Below are positions 8,831-17,880 of a DNA stretch of 64,000 nt, one piece after another; positions within the stretch are counted from its first letter, which is position 1, and each line of letters opens with the position of its first letter. The notes beneath the pieces were generated by a model. The model was not told the DNA's origin, ran no database searches, and was given only the letters and a program-made list of their open reading frames with translations. Source of the stretch: Mesorhizobium sp. (GTDB taxonomy: Bacteria > Pseudomonadota > Alphaproteobacteria > Rhizobiales > Rhizobiaceae); the NCBI RefSeq assembly GCF_004962245.1, contig NZ_SUHQ01000012.1:1-64000 (forward strand), written 5' to 3'. The position numbers and the translations under genes were made by a program.

Positions 8831-9106
8831 ATGAACATCAAGAACATCTGCCTTGGAGCGCTTGCTCTTTCCATGGTCAGCGGAGCTGCATTTGCCGGCG
8901 CTCTCGATTCACCCGACAACATGGCGCCGTTCTACACCGACTCCAGCATGAAGACCATGAAGCCGAAGGATGAGTTCAAGACTGCGTTCATGTCGATGCC
9001 GAAGGAAAAGCAGGAGGCTATGAAGAAAGAATGCAATGACGCGGCGATGAGCAAGCCGTATGCCGAGTTCTGCGCGAACGTGCAGGCGCTCGGCGGCGCC
9101 AACTAG
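8831..9106 (+). CDS. Small secreted protein, unknown function
   Basis: A 91-residue protein with a clear signal peptide (residues 1-22, cleavage after SGAAFA) and a small charged mature part rich in Met, Lys and Ala, ending AALGGAN-like (VQALGGAN). Two cysteines in the mature part (in KKECNDAA and AEFCANV) could form a disulfide in the periplasm. No family is recognised. It is a single-gene unit followed by a terminator at 9222. Confidence 0.75.
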   Translation: MNIKNICLGALALSMVSGAAFAGALDSPDNMAPFYTDSSMKTMKPKDEFKTAFMSMPKEKQEAMKKECNDAAMSKPYAEFCANVQALGGAN

Positions 9107-9221
9107 CGCACGACCCCGAAGCTGGGTTCGGATCATGCCCCAGCCTTTGGGCGTCCAACAGGGCGCGCGTTCTAAGGTCTGGCGATCAGGCCGAGGCTTG
9201 ATCGACCTGCCGATCCAGATG

Positions 9222-9249
9222 ATGGCGGGACAGCGTGCCCGCCATTTTT
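9222..9249 (+). terminator. Rho-independent terminator
   Basis: Perfect 8-base-pair stem ATGGCGGG / CCCGCCAT, loop ACAGCGTG, with the T-run TTTTTG immediately after. It closes the secreted-protein gene upstream of ftsK. Confidence 0.8.
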
Positions 9250-9291
9250 GTGACCGCTTTTCCACCCGGAGATGCCGCCACGCACCCATGG

Positions 9292-9307
9292 TTAATGCGG
9301 CCTTAAC
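9292..9307 (+). promoter_or_regulatory. CtrA-type box upstream of ftsK
   Basis: TTAAtgcggccTTAAC matches the CtrA consensus TTAA-N7-TTAAC exactly. It is 81 bases before the ftsK start, a position fitting control of a cell-cycle gene by the alphaproteobacterial master regulator CtrA. Only the sequence match is seen. Confidence 0.7.
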
Positions 9308-9387
9308 CTTCCCGCCGATAGTCTGGTGTCCGAATCCGCCGCGTTGCGCGTACGCGTCCGGCCGGGCAACGACAGACGGGGAAGAGC

Positions 9388-12042
9388 ATGCGTTCAGGGG
9401 CTTCAGCACCGCTCGCGCTGGCCGATACGGGGCACGGCATTCAGGCGTTCGCGCGGCGTCAGGTCGGCCGACTGGTCGGCGCCGGGCTGTTTGCGCTGGT
9501 CGCCTTCGGTGTCGCCAGCCTGGCTACCTGGAACGTCGCCGACCCAAGCTTCTCCCACGCCACCGGCAACATCGTCACCAACGCCATGGGCTATGCGGGC
9601 GCTGTCTTTTCCGACCTTGCCATGCAGTTCTTCGGCCTCGCCGCCGTCGCGGCGCTGGTGCCGGCGGTGATCTGGGGATTTCTGCTGTTTTCGGCGCGCG
9701 GCGTCGACAGGCTGCCGAAGCGCGGGCTCGCCTGGTTCGGCTACGCGGTGCTTGCCGCGGCCATCGCCGGCTGCGTGGTGCCGCCCCAGACTTGGCCGCT
9801 GCCGACCGGCCTCGGCGGCGTGTTCGGCGACATGGTGCTCAAGATTCCCGGTCTCGTCGTCGGCGGCTATCCGACCGGTCTCATCGCCAGCGTGCTTGCC
9901 GTGCTTCTGGCGGCACCGGCACTGTGGCTGTTTGCCTATGGCTCGGCGCTGATTGCACGCAAGAACGGCTTCGCCGTCCTGGAGCAGCCAGCCGAACCCG
10001 ATCCCCGGGATCAGGACGACCTGCTTTTCGACAATGACGAGGACGAAGGCGACGAGGGCATTCTGGCGCTTGGCGCGATCACGCATTGGTGGCTGTCGTT
10101 GCGCGCCTATCTGCGCCGCCGCGCCGCGCGCCGACGGGAGCGCGACGACTTCGAACCGGAGATGGAACCGCGCGCCAGCGCCTGGCGGCGCGCAGCCGAG
10201 CGGGTCGAATCGGCCGAATACGCCGAAGCGCGGATGAGCGCCGATGGCCGCGCCCGCGTCGAGCCGGAATTCTTCGCCGCCATGGTCAACGACCGCAGTG
10301 CCTCGCTCGATCCCGACGATGCCGATGTCTTCGACGATGACGACGACATGGATTTTGCGCCGGAACTTTCAGGCCAGCAGCGCGCCGCGCCCAATGCGAA
10401 GGTGCAGAATTTCCGGTCGGACGCGGCCACACGCGTCGCGGCGCCGGCACCTCGGCCCGTGCCGGGCGCCCGCGTCCAGCGCGAAGCGCAGACCTCGCTG
10501 ATCGGCTCCGAGAAATTCGAAATGCCGTCGCTGCATTTCCTGTCCGAACCGAAGAACATCGTGCGCGACGCCAGCCTGTCCAAGGACGCGCTGGAGCAGA
10601 ATGCCCGCCTGCTCGAGGGCGTATTGGAGGATTTCGGCGTCAAGGGCGAGATCATCCATGTGCGCCCCGGTCCGGTCGTCACGCTCTATGAGCTGGAACC
10701 GGCGCCCGGCATCAAATCGTCGCGGGTCATCGGCCTGTCCGACGACATCGCCCGCTCGATGAGCGCGATCGCCTGCCGCGTCGCCGTGGTGCCTGGCCGC
10801 AACGCCATCGGCATCGAGCTGCCGAACGCCAAGCGCGAGACCGTCTATCTCAGGGAGATCATGGCCAGCCGCGATTTCGAGACCACCAAGGCCAAGCTGG
10901 CGCTGGCGCTGGGCAAGACCATCAATGGCGAGGCGGTCATCGTCGACATCGCCAAGATGCCGCATGTGCTGGTCGCCGGCACCACCGGTTCGGGCAAATC
11001 GGTCGCCATCAACACCATGATCCTGTCGCTGCTCTACCGGCTGACGCCGCAGGACTGCCGGCTGATCATGATCGACCCGAAGATGCTGGAGCTCTCGGTC
11101 TATGACGGCATCCCGCATCTGCTGACGCCTGTCGTCACCGACCCGAAGAAGGCGGTGGTCGCGCTGAAATGGACCGTGCGCGAGATGGAGGACCGCTATC
11201 GCAAGATGTCGAAGGTCGGCGTCCGCAACATCGACGGTTTCAACGCGCGCGTGCAACAGGCGGAGAAGAAAGGCGAGAAAATCTCGCGCACCGTGCAGAC
11301 CGGCTTCGACCGCCAGACCGGCGAGGCGATCTACGAGACCGAAAACCTCGACCTTGAGCCGATGCCCTATATTGTCGTCATCATCGACGAGATGGCCGAC
11401 CTGATGATGGTGGCCGGCAAAGACATCGAAGGCGCGGTGCAGCGCCTGGCGCAAATGGCGCGCGCCGCCGGCATCCACGTCATCATGGCGACGCAGCGGC
11501 CGTCGGTCGACGTCATCACCGGCACGATCAAGGCCAACTTCCCGACCCGCATCTCTTTCCAGGTGACGTCGAAGATCGACAGCCGCACCATCCTGGGCGA
11601 GCAGGGCGCCGAGCAGTTGCTCGGCATGGGCGACATGCTCTACATGGCCGGCGGCGGCCGCATCCAGCGCGTGCACGGTCCCTTCGTTTCCGACGACGAG
11701 GTCGAGAAGATCGTCGCGCATCTGAAGCTGCAGGGCGTGCCGGAATATCTCGACGCCATCACCGAGGATGAAGGCGAGGACGACGACGAGCCGTCGGGCA
11801 AGGGCGGTTCAGGCGGTGGCGGCGGCAATTTCGAGGATTCCGACGATCCCTACGACCAGGCGGTTGCCGTGGTGCTGCGCGACGGCAAGGCCTCGACCAG
11901 CTACATCCAGCGCCGGCTCGGCATCGGCTACAACCGCGCCGCCTCGATCATCGAGAAGATGGAGAAGGAAGGCATTGTCGGTCCGGCCAACCACGCCGGA
12001 AAGCGCGAGATCCTGGTGCCGACGGAAGAGGACAAGTTCTGA
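9388..12042 (+). CDS. ftsK: DNA translocase FtsK
   Basis: An 884-residue septal DNA pump that clears the chromosome dimer region during division. Four membrane helices lie in about residues 30-190, followed by an acidic, low-complexity linker (about 205-330) with a DDDDDMD run, then the RecA-like motor: Walker A GTTGSGKS near residue 530 and Walker [14 protein letters not shown] near 665. The C-terminal gamma domain (about 815-884) contains [14 protein letters not shown], used to recognise KOPS sequences. A Gly/Ser-rich linker ([10 protein letters not shown]) joins motor and gamma domains. Its start follows a GGGGAAGAGC sequence. Confidence 0.96.
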   Translation: MRSGASAPLALADTGHGIQAFARRQVGRLVGAGLFALVAFGVASLATWNVADPSFSHATGNIVTNAMGYAGAVFSDLAMQFFGLAAVAALVPAVIWGFLLFSARGVDRLPKRGLAWFGYAVLAAAIAGCVVPPQTWPLPTGLGGVFGDMVLKIPGLVVGGYPTGLIASVLAVLLAAPALWLFAYGSALIARKNGFAVLEQPAEPDPRDQDDLLFDNDEDEGDEGILALGAITHWWLSLRAYLRRRAARRRERDDFEPEMEPRASAWRRAAERVESAEYAEARMSADGRARVEPEFFAAMVNDRSASLDPDDADVFDDDDDMDFAPELSGQQRAAPNAKVQNFRSDAATRVAAPAPRPVPGARVQREAQTSLIGSEKFEMPSLHFLSEPKNIVRDASLSKDALEQNARLLEGVLEDFGVKGEIIHVRPGPVVTLYELEPAPGIKSSRVIGLSDDIARSMSAIACRVAVVPGRNAIGIELPNAKRETVYLREIMASRDFETTKAKLALALGKTINGEAVIVDIAKMPHVLVAGTTGSGKSVAINTMILSLLYRLTPQDCRLIMIDPKMLELSVYDGIPHLLTPVVTDPKKAVVALKWTVREMEDRYRKMSKVGVRNIDGFNARVQQAEKKGEKISRTVQTGFDRQTGEAIYETENLDLEPMPYIVVIIDEMADLMMVAGKDIEGAVQRLAQMARAAGIHVIMATQRPSVDVITGTIKANFPTRISFQVTSKIDSRTILGEQGAEQLLGMGDMLYMAGGGRIQRVHGPFVSDDEVEKIVAHLKLQGVPEYLDAITEDEGEDDDEPSGKGGSGGGGGNFEDSDDPYDQAVAVVLRDGKASTSYIQRRLGIGYNRAASIIEKMEKEGIVGPANHAGKREILVPTEEDKF

Positions 12043-12188
12043 TCCGATCGGGAAAAACCGCCAGGTTCTGTCCGGGCTGCAACGTCGGTGACGGCAACTT
12101 TGAACCTTTTGGCGCGTTGCTGCGACTGAGCGCTGTCCGGGCCGCCAAACTTAAGCCCAACTGGGGGGCCAAGGGACTGCAACACTAT

Positions 12189-12896
12189 ATGAACCAGATG
12201 AGAGTGACCGGTATGAAAAACTCTTCCTTTGACCCGATCAGCGATTTTGCCCCGACCCGCCGCCAGGTGCTTGGCCTCGGCGTGGTCCTTGCCGGCGCGG
12301 CAGCCATCAATGTCGTCCCCGGCGTCCAGTTGCTGGCGTCGGCGCAGGCAGCGGTGCCACCGGCGGCGCAAAAGATCGCCGACCATTTCTCCTCGGTCAA
12401 ATCGATGACCGGCGAGTTCGTGCAGTTTGGACCCAAGGGCGAGCAGACCGGCGGCAAGTTCTTTCTGGAACGGCCGGGCAAGATCCGCTTCAACTATGAC
12501 GGAGCGTCGAATTTCAGGGTGATTTCCGACGGCAAGTCAGTGGTCATCCTCAACAAGCGGCTGAAGACGTCCGATCTGTATCCGTTGTCGAAGACGCCGC
12601 TCAAACTGCTGCTCGACACCAGGATCGACCTCTCCGGCGGCCGCGTCAGAAGCGTCAAGGAGGAGAACGACCTCACCACCATCCAGCTCGCCGACAAATC
12701 GGTGTTCGGCAATTCTAGGATCACGATGATGTTCGATCCGAAATCCTACGAATTGCGCCAGTGGACCATCACCGACGCGCAAGGCAAGGACACTACGGTG
12801 ATGATCTTCAACGTCAGGGAAGGCGTGCGTTTCGCCCCCGACACCTTTGCCATCGACTATACGGCCAACCGCGAGCTGAACACCAAGTCGCGCTGA
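12189..12896 (+). CDS. lolA: Outer-membrane lipoprotein carrier protein LolA
   Basis: A LolA-family periplasmic chaperone that carries lipoproteins to the outer membrane; about 235 residues. After a twin-arginine-like leader (PTRRQVLGLGVVLAGAAA) the mature part shows the LolA features FSSVKSMTGEFVQFGP, GKFFLERPGKIRFNYD and the strand pattern ending DTFAIDY. Possible starts are 12189, 12198 and 12213; I give the longest, but the third may be right. The apparent Tat signal is unusual for LolA, normally a Sec substrate. It lies directly downstream of ftsK, a common alphaproteobacterial order. Confidence 0.85.
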   Translation: MNQMRVTGMKNSSFDPISDFAPTRRQVLGLGVVLAGAAAINVVPGVQLLASAQAAVPPAAQKIADHFSSVKSMTGEFVQFGPKGEQTGGKFFLERPGKIRFNYDGASNFRVISDGKSVVILNKRLKTSDLYPLSKTPLKLLLDTRIDLSGGRVRSVKEENDLTTIQLADKSVFGNSRITMMFDPKSYELRQWTITDAQGKDTTVMIFNVREGVRFAPDTFAIDYTANRELNTKSR

Positions 12897-13292
12897 CACT
12901 TCCGGCTTGGCAGTGGAAAGCCTCTCGCCCTTTCGGGCATTGGCACCGCCCCTCACCTTACTCTCTTCGTGAAGAACGGAGAAGGTCGCTAGTGTTGCTG
13001 TCGGGGTGTGGCCTGTCCTTCTCCCCTTGTGGGAGAAGGTGGCCGAGCGAAGCTCGGTCGGATGAGGGGTGTTCCAGCTTGGCAACGACGGCACTCCGTC
13101 CAGCACCCCTCATCCGTCTTGGCGCTGCGCGCCAATCCACCTTCTCCCACAAGGGGAGAAGGACCGGCGCCCGTGCGCGGCCCGGCTTGTTTTTGCGGTG
13201 CGCGGCTGGCAGTAGTTGCCGGGACTGACTTTCAAAGGCGTCATTCCCGTCGGAGCTCTCTGGCGGGCCATGCGCTGCCCTGGATCCTGTGC
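12897..13292. other. Intergenic stretch holding repeat D
   Basis: 396 bases without a gene. A partial arm around 12953-12990 (CTCACC...GAGAAGGTCGC) is followed by a complete palindromic element at 13016-13163. No promoter is clear, although the xth start must be served from here. Confidence 0.7.
13016..13163. repeat. Palindromic intergenic element, family D
   Basis: Arms CCTTCTCCCCTTGTGGGAGA (starting 13016) and its reverse complement ending TCTCCCACAAGGGGAGAAGG (to 13163). The arms contain their own hairpin and the inner section has GATGAGGGGTG and CACCCCTCATC paired. Similar CTTCTCCCCGTT arms occur at 53809-53942. Confidence 0.85.
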
Positions 13293-14099
13293 ATGCCCTT
13301 TTCCGTCGCCACCTGGAACATCAACTCCGTCCGCCTGCGCATGCCGATCGTCGAGCGCCTGCTTGTCGAACAGGCGCCGGACGTGCTTTGCCTGCAGGAA
13401 ACGAAGGTTCCCGACGAGCTGTTTCCCGAGAAGGCCTTCCGTAAGCTTGGCTACGAGCACATCGCCTTCCACGGCCAGAAGGGCTATCACGGCGTGGCGA
13501 CGGTGGCGCGCCGGCCGATCGAGATCGTCGAAAAGCGCCGCTTCTGCGAGATCGAGGACTGCCGGCATCTGTCGGTCACCATCCGCGCCGGCGGCAAGGC
13601 GATCCTGCTGCATAATTTCTACGTCCCGGCCGGCGGTGACGAGCCCGACCCCGTCATCAACCGCAAGTTCAGGCACAAGCTGGATTTCGTCGCCGAGATG
13701 AACGCCATCCGCGCCGAGCACGACGAGGTGTCCGGTTCGATCCTGGTCGGCGACCTCAACATCGCGCCGTTCGAACACGACGTCTGGTCGCACAAGCAGC
13801 TCCTGAACGTGGTCAGCCATACGCCGATAGAGACGGAAAGCTTCGAGGCGATGCGGCTCGCCGGCGACTGGGTCGACCTGATGCGGCTCAACGTGCCTTA
13901 TGAGCAGAAGCTCTACACTTGGTGGAGCTATCGCGCGCAGGATTGGGAAGCGTCGGACCGCGGCCGGCGGCTCGACCATGTCTGGTCGTCGCCGAACCTG
14001 GTGCCGAGCTTTGCCTGCTACGAGATCCTGCGGCCGGCGCGCGGCTGGGAACGACCGTCGGACCATGTGCCTGTTATCGCGCGGTTCGACCTGGAGTAG
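13293..14099 (+). CDS. xth: Exodeoxyribonuclease III
   Basis: A 268-residue AP endonuclease/3'-exonuclease of the exonuclease III (EEP) family, acting in base-excision repair. It starts MPFSVATWNINSVRLR; catalytic and metal-binding landmarks are CLQETK (about 34-39), the Tyr/Asp region YVPAGGDEPD, GDLNIAP (about 152-158), the RRLDHVW segment (about 226-232), and the C-terminal SDHVPVIARF. The length is usual for the family. A copy of repeat family B starts 7 bases after the stop. Confidence 0.94.
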   Translation: MPFSVATWNINSVRLRMPIVERLLVEQAPDVLCLQETKVPDELFPEKAFRKLGYEHIAFHGQKGYHGVATVARRPIEIVEKRRFCEIEDCRHLSVTIRAGGKAILLHNFYVPAGGDEPDPVINRKFRHKLDFVAEMNAIRAEHDEVSGSILVGDLNIAPFEHDVWSHKQLLNVVSHTPIETESFEAMRLAGDWVDLMRLNVPYEQKLYTWWSYRAQDWEASDRGRRLDHVWSSPNLVPSFACYEILRPARGWERPSDHVPVIARFDLE

Positions 14100-14106
14100 G
14101 CATGTC

Positions 14107-14240
14107 GATATTCAGGTGATGCCGGCCTGTAAATGACGGCTTCCTGCGCTTCCGGTGCTCACGTACCCAAAAGTACGCTCCGCTCCGGTTCTCGGAATCC
14201 GTCATTTTCGACTCGGCCTGACCTGAATCTCAACATACCT
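14107..14240. repeat. Palindromic intergenic element, family B, copy 2
   Basis: Nearly identical to 2736-2870: outer arms ATTCAGGT and ACCTGAAT and the same GTGCTCACGTACCCAAAAGTACGC core. As with the first copy it starts just after a stop codon. Confidence 0.85.
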
Positions 14241-14308
14241 TGGGCGCAGCGAGGGCTTTGCGCGGGTTCCCAGCTGTGAGAGTGCTCAAAATTTTGTGCT
14301 GATTTCGT

Positions 14309-14764
14309 TCAGTTGTCGAAACGCGGCGCCAGCTTCTCGATGCGGCGGATCATCGCCTGGAAATCCTCGGAGATGCGCTGGTGCAGATGGACCGCGATGT
14401 CGGGATATTCCTCCAGGATGCGGCGGAACATCTTGCGGCTGAGTCGCAGCACTTCCGAATCGATCGCGGCGGACGCGCTGGTCAGCCGGTTGGTGTCGGC
14501 GATCAGCGCCAGTTCGCTCAACATGGTACCGGGGCCAGCCGTGCCTATCGGGACGCGGTCGCCATCCTGCTCGCGATAAAGGACGATGCGCCCGCTGACC
14601 ACGATATAGGCGCAATCGGCCTCGTCGTCCTCGCGGTAAAGCTTGTGGTCGGCCTGCAGTTTGGTGGTTTCCGCGCCGAAGGCGAGCAAACGCAACTGTT
14701 CCTGCGTGAAGCCCTCGAAGAGCCTCACGGTGGACAGGATGCGGATGTCGTCATCCAGCGCCAT
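14309..14764 (-). CDS. Cyclic nucleotide-binding domain protein (Crp/Fnr-like, no HTH)
   Basis: A 151-residue protein made of one cNMP-binding domain (about residues 10-125: LFEGFTQEQLRLLAFGAE, YREDDEADCAYIVVSGRIVLY, GPGTMLSELALIADTNRLTSA) and a short C-terminal helix. It lacks the DNA-binding winged helix of Crp/Fnr regulators, so it is unlikely to bind DNA directly; it may sense a nucleotide and act on a partner protein. The phosphate-cassette has SELALI in place of GELA. It is followed upstream by a response regulator on the same strand, 220 bases away. Confidence 0.85.
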   Translation of the reverse strand: MALDDDIRILSTVRLFEGFTQEQLRLLAFGAETTKLQADHKLYREDDEADCAYIVVSGRIVLYREQDGDRVPIGTAGPGTMLSELALIADTNRLTSASAAIDSEVLRLSRKMFRRILEEYPDIAVHLHQRISEDFQAMIRRIEKLAPRFDN

Positions 14765-14796
14765 CTAGCTATGTCCCCGAACGGTCAGTCCAATCC

Positions 14797-14905
14797 CTCC
14801 CTTAGAGCGCCGCGCGTCTGGATGCGCAAAGGACACTCTAACATTTTGAATCGACGCATCGCGCTTTCCAAAAATCGAGTCCGATCTTTGGGCCGATGCG
14901 TCAGT
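14797..14905. repeat. Dispersed rhizobial repeat
   Basis: The stretch beginning TTAGAGCGCCGCGCGTCTGG, then GGATGCGCAAAGGACACTCT, and ending TTTGGGCCGATGCG, resembles the intergenic mosaic repeat I know from Mesorhizobium and relatives. GACGCATCG and CGATGCGTC arms pair. No gene is seen in 14765-14984. Confidence 0.5.
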
Positions 14906-14984
14906 TCGATCCAGAACCACCTCCAGTCTCAGGACCGCACCAGAAAGCGGTCCCGCCCCGACCGCTCATTGGATAATGAAATGT

Positions 14985-15668
14985 TTAAGGAACCAGCTTG
15001 TAGCCGCCGCTTTCTGTCACAAGAATTTCCGCATTGGAAGGATCGCGCTCGATCTTCTGGCGCAGCCGGTAGACATGGGTTTCCAGCGTGTGCGTGGTGA
15101 CGCCGGAATTGTAGCCCCACACTTCCTCGAGCAGCACGTCGCGCGTCACCACCTTCTGGTCGGCGCGGTAGAGATATTTGATGATCGAGGCTTCCTTCTC
15201 GGTCAGCCGCACCTTGGCGCCGCGCTGGTCGATCAAAAGTTTCTGGCTGGGCTTGAAAGTATAGGGGCCGACCGAAAAGGTGGCGTCTTCGCTCTGCTCA
15301 TGCTGGCGAAGCTGCGCACGGATGCGGGCCAGAAGAACCGCGAAGCGGAACGGCTTGATCACATAGTCGTTGGCGCCGGCTTCGAGGCCGAGAATCGTGT
15401 CCGAATCGGTGTCGTGTCCAGTCAGCATGATGATAGGCGCCTTGTAGCCGCCCTTGCGCAGGATCTTGACCGCCTCCCGACCGTCCATGTCGGGCAGGCC
15501 GACATCCATAATGAGCAGATCGACGAGGCCACCGCGTGCCGCGGCGATGCCTTTGGCGGCGCTTGATTCCTGCAGGACGTCAAATTCCTCGTAGAGAGAC
15601 AATTGCTCGACGAGCGTGCCGCGCAGGTCGTCATCGTCATCGACGATCAGAATGGTGCGTGAAGTCAT
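14985..15668 (-). CDS. OmpR-family response regulator, CenR-like
   Basis: A 227-residue response regulator. The receiver domain (1-118) has the acidic pocket (DDDDD, residues 10-14), phosphoacceptor Asp55 in LLIMDVGLPDMDG, Thr83 and Lys105. The C-terminal OmpR winged helix (about 125-225) includes LTEKEASIIKYL and THTLETHVYRLRQKIE. The sequence resembles the alphaproteobacterial cell-envelope regulator CenR more than CtrA or PhoB, an assignment from memory of the family, so no symbol is given. The sensor kinase is not adjacent. It is divergent from the YkuD gene. Confidence 0.9.
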   Translation of the reverse strand: MTSRTILIVDDDDDLRGTLVEQLSLYEEFDVLQESSAAKGIAAARGGLVDLLIMDVGLPDMDGREAVKILRKGGYKAPIIMLTGHDTDSDTILGLEAGANDYVIKPFRFAVLLARIRAQLRQHEQSEDATFSVGPYTFKPSQKLLIDQRGAKVRLTEKEASIIKYLYRADQKVVTRDVLLEEVWGYNSGVTTHTLETHVYRLRQKIERDPSNAEILVTESGGYKLVP

Positions 15669-15833
15669 GGATCAATCCGTTGTTTTGAAAAGAAAATTCA
15701 GTTGACCGCTACCTGTTTATGCGGAAGCTGACCGGCACAACAGCCGATCACAGTGATTTGTTCCGTGACACGATCATACAAGAAAAAACGCGCGCGCAAT
15801 GAGGCGAGCGCATTTTTGCGAAAAGGGCTTCAT

Positions 15834-16349
15834 GTGCTCACGGTGCGCGCCAGGCCCGGCCACGCCAGCCAGGGGCTCCTGCAGGCCGGCGGACTGGTGT
15901 TTTCATGTGCGCTGGGACGCGGCGGCATATCGGCAGCCAAGCGCGAAGGCGACGGCGCCACGCCGCTTGGTTCGATGCGGATCCTGTCGGGATACTTCCG
16001 GAGCGATCATTTTTCCGACGGCCGCAAAACCCGGCTGGCGATGGCGCCGATCGGTGCCGATCTCGGCTGGTGCGAAGTGCCCGATGATCGCAACTACAAC
16101 CGTCCGGTCAGGATTCCCTATGGCGCCAGCCACGAGCGGATGCTGCGCGCCGACCGGCTCTATGATGCCTGCCTGGTGCTCGACTGGAACATTTCGCCGC
16201 GTCGCCGCGGGCGCGGCAGCGCCATCTTCTTTCACCTCGCGCGCCCCGGCTTCACGCCGACGCAAGGCTGCGTGGCGGTGACGGCACGCACGATGGCCCG
16301 GCTGTTGCCGTTGTTGTCGGATCGCACGGTGGTGAGGGTGGTGAGGTAG
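15834..16349 (+). CDS. L,D-transpeptidase (YkuD) catalytic-domain protein
   Basis: About 171 residues with the YkuD fold: it opens LTVRARPGHASQGLLQAGG and carries GISAAKREGDGATPLGSM, and the catalytic block is FFHLARPGFTPTQGCVAVTARTM, with His and the SxGC-like TQGC cysteine (about residue 152). The family crosslinks peptidoglycan through L,D-linkages or attaches proteins to it. No signal peptide is visible, so it may be a cytoplasmic or leaderless member of the ErfK/YkuD group. GTG at 15834 has an AAAAGGG site; an upstream GTG at 15753 lacks one. Confidence 0.82.
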   Translation: MLTVRARPGHASQGLLQAGGLVFSCALGRGGISAAKREGDGATPLGSMRILSGYFRSDHFSDGRKTRLAMAPIGADLGWCEVPDDRNYNRPVRIPYGASHERMLRADRLYDACLVLDWNISPRRRGRGSAIFFHLARPGFTPTQGCVAVTARTMARLLPLLSDRTVVRVVR

Positions 16350-16499
16350 GGGAATAGGGGAGTAAGGCAGCAGGGCAGTAGGGCAGTAGGAAAAGCTAGG
16401 TGGCGCGTTCGCCCAATCCTACCGATACTTCTGACTTCCTTACCACCCTATTCCCCTACTGCCCTACTGCCCTACTGCCCTACTGCCTTACTTCCCTAA
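16345..16499. repeat. Octamer-rich palindromic repeat, family E
   Basis: The left part repeats GGGCAGTA (around 16371-16391) and the right part (16449-16499) repeats TACTGCCC four times; the arms TAGGGGAATAGGGGAGTAAGG and CCTTACTTCCC/CCCTATTCCCC face one another. The right arm supplies the C-terminal codons and stop of the DUF1127 gene. Confidence 0.8.
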
Positions 16500-16737
16500 C
16501 CCGCTGCCAGCCGATGTCGAGCAGACCCAGCCGGCCGAGTTCCCGGTCCATTGCACGCGCGACATCCTTCCGTTCGGCGCCGATGTCGCGCAATTGGCGA
16601 TCCGAAAGATCCTCGACATTTTCATGCGGGAGCTCCTGCGGGAGGTTGACCGCGATTTTCGCGTAGCGGAACCACTCAATTGCCGCCCGCAGCCAGATTG
16701 GCCGGGTGGCCGGAGACTTCAAGACGATGTGGGACAT
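16480..16737 (-). CDS. DUF1127 domain protein
   Basis: An 85-residue protein with the DUF1127 signature LSDRQLRDIGAER near residues 44-56, preceded by a basic, amphipathic N-terminus. Such small Arg-rich proteins are numerous in Rhizobiales; some affect phosphate, RNA or stress responses, but no role can be assigned here. The last residues (VREVRQ) and stop come from the repeat at 16345-16499, so the C-terminus may have been replaced by repeat insertion. ATG at 16737 follows AAGGGG. It is divergent from a LysR gene. Confidence 0.82.
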   Translation of the reverse strand: MSHIVLKSPATRPIWLRAAIEWFRYAKIAVNLPQELPHENVEDLSDRQLRDIGAERKDVARAMDRELGRLGLLDIGWQRVREVRQ

Positions 16738-16901
16738 GACGTGACCCCTTCTATCCGGATATCAAATCCGATTTGATGGTTTATCGATGGTCCAATCATG
16801 CCGGATTGAAATCTAAGAGGGAAACGAGTAGTTTTTTCTCTATCATCAAGTTTTATTTGTGGATCAAGAGCGATGATCCTGCCAAAAGTCATTCCGCGCT
16901 G

Positions 16902-17822
16902 ATGGCCCGCCTGCTGCCTGGAACCCGTGCCTTGAGGACGCTGGAAGCAGCCGCCCGGCACCTCAACTTCACCCGCGCCGCCGACGAGCTCGGCCTGACA
17001 CCGGCCGCGGTCAGCCACCAGATCAAGGAAATCGAGGATCAGCTTGGGATCGTGCTGTTCACGCGCACCAGCCGTACCATCCGGCTGACGGAGGCGGGCG
17101 CGGTGCTGTTCGAGGCCGCAACCGATGCGCTCGACCTGCTCGGTCGTGCCGTTTCACGGGCGCACAAGACAGCGCGCGGAACGTCGCTGCTGAAAGTGAC
17201 CCTCGATGCCCAGTTCGCGACAAAATGGCTGATGCGGCGCGTCGACGACTTTCGCAAGCATCAACCCGGTGTCGAGCTGCGCTTCGATATAACCTCTGAA
17301 TTGCGCGATTTCGACCTGGACGACGTCGATGTCGGCATCCGTTTCGGCGCTGGAAAATATCCGGGCCTTTGCGCCCACCGGCTGTTTGACAACGTCATCA
17401 TTCCGGTCTGCAGCCCAGCGTTACTGCGGGCGGGGCCGCCGCTCAAGGAGCCGCGTGACCTGTTCCATCACACGCTCGCCCATATCGAGTGGGCGCGTCA
17501 GGGCGTGACGTGGCCGAACTGGCGCATGTGGATGGCGGCGGCCGGCGTCAACGATTTCGATGACAGCCGGACGATCGTCTTCGGCACGTCCTCGGACGTC
17601 GTTCAGGCCGCGCTCGACGGCCATGCCGTGGCGCTCGCCGACTTCGCCATGGTGGCAAACGACCTTTCCGAGGGCAGGCTGGTGCGTCCCTTTGAACTGG
17701 GCATGAAGGTGGCGCCCGAATTCGCCTATTTCCTGGTCTACCCCAAGAGCGTCGCCGATGAGGCTCGCATCGTCGCCTTTCGCGAATGGCTTCTCGACGA
17801 AGTCGCGAAGACGCCGACGTGA
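16902..17822 (+). CDS. LysR family transcriptional regulator (GcvA type)
   Basis: A 306-residue LysR-type regulator. The N-terminal winged helix (about 5-62) reads LRTLEAAARHLNFTRAADEL then AVSHQIKEIEDQLG; the effector domain follows, with RFDITSELRDFDLDDVDVGIRFG near residue 130. The conserved HLNFTRAADELGLTPAAVSHQI is typical of the GcvA group. Start at 16902 is preferred over an in-frame ATG at 16773 because the added 43 residues do not look like protein of this family. It is divergent from the DUF1127 gene; it may regulate it. Confidence 0.9.
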   Translation: MARLLPGTRALRTLEAAARHLNFTRAADELGLTPAAVSHQIKEIEDQLGIVLFTRTSRTIRLTEAGAVLFEAATDALDLLGRAVSRAHKTARGTSLLKVTLDAQFATKWLMRRVDDFRKHQPGVELRFDITSELRDFDLDDVDVGIRFGAGKYPGLCAHRLFDNVIIPVCSPALLRAGPPLKEPRDLFHHTLAHIEWARQGVTWPNWRMWMAAAGVNDFDDSRTIVFGTSSDVVQAALDGHAVALADFAMVANDLSEGRLVRPFELGMKVAPEFAYFLVYPKSVADEARIVAFREWLLDEVAKTPT

Positions 17823-17880
17823 TTTGGCGGACACTTGCACGTCGCGTCCGAAGGCATGCCTTTGGGCGATGTGTATTGGC

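Noticed and set aside
10369..11721. 450-codon minus-strand frame opposite ftsK
   Set aside because: His/Asp/Arg-rich antisense frame with no domain; ftsK motifs are unmistakable.
16345..16499. Possible CRISPR-like array in the octamer repeats
   Set aside because: Units are about 8 bases, contiguous and without unique spacers.
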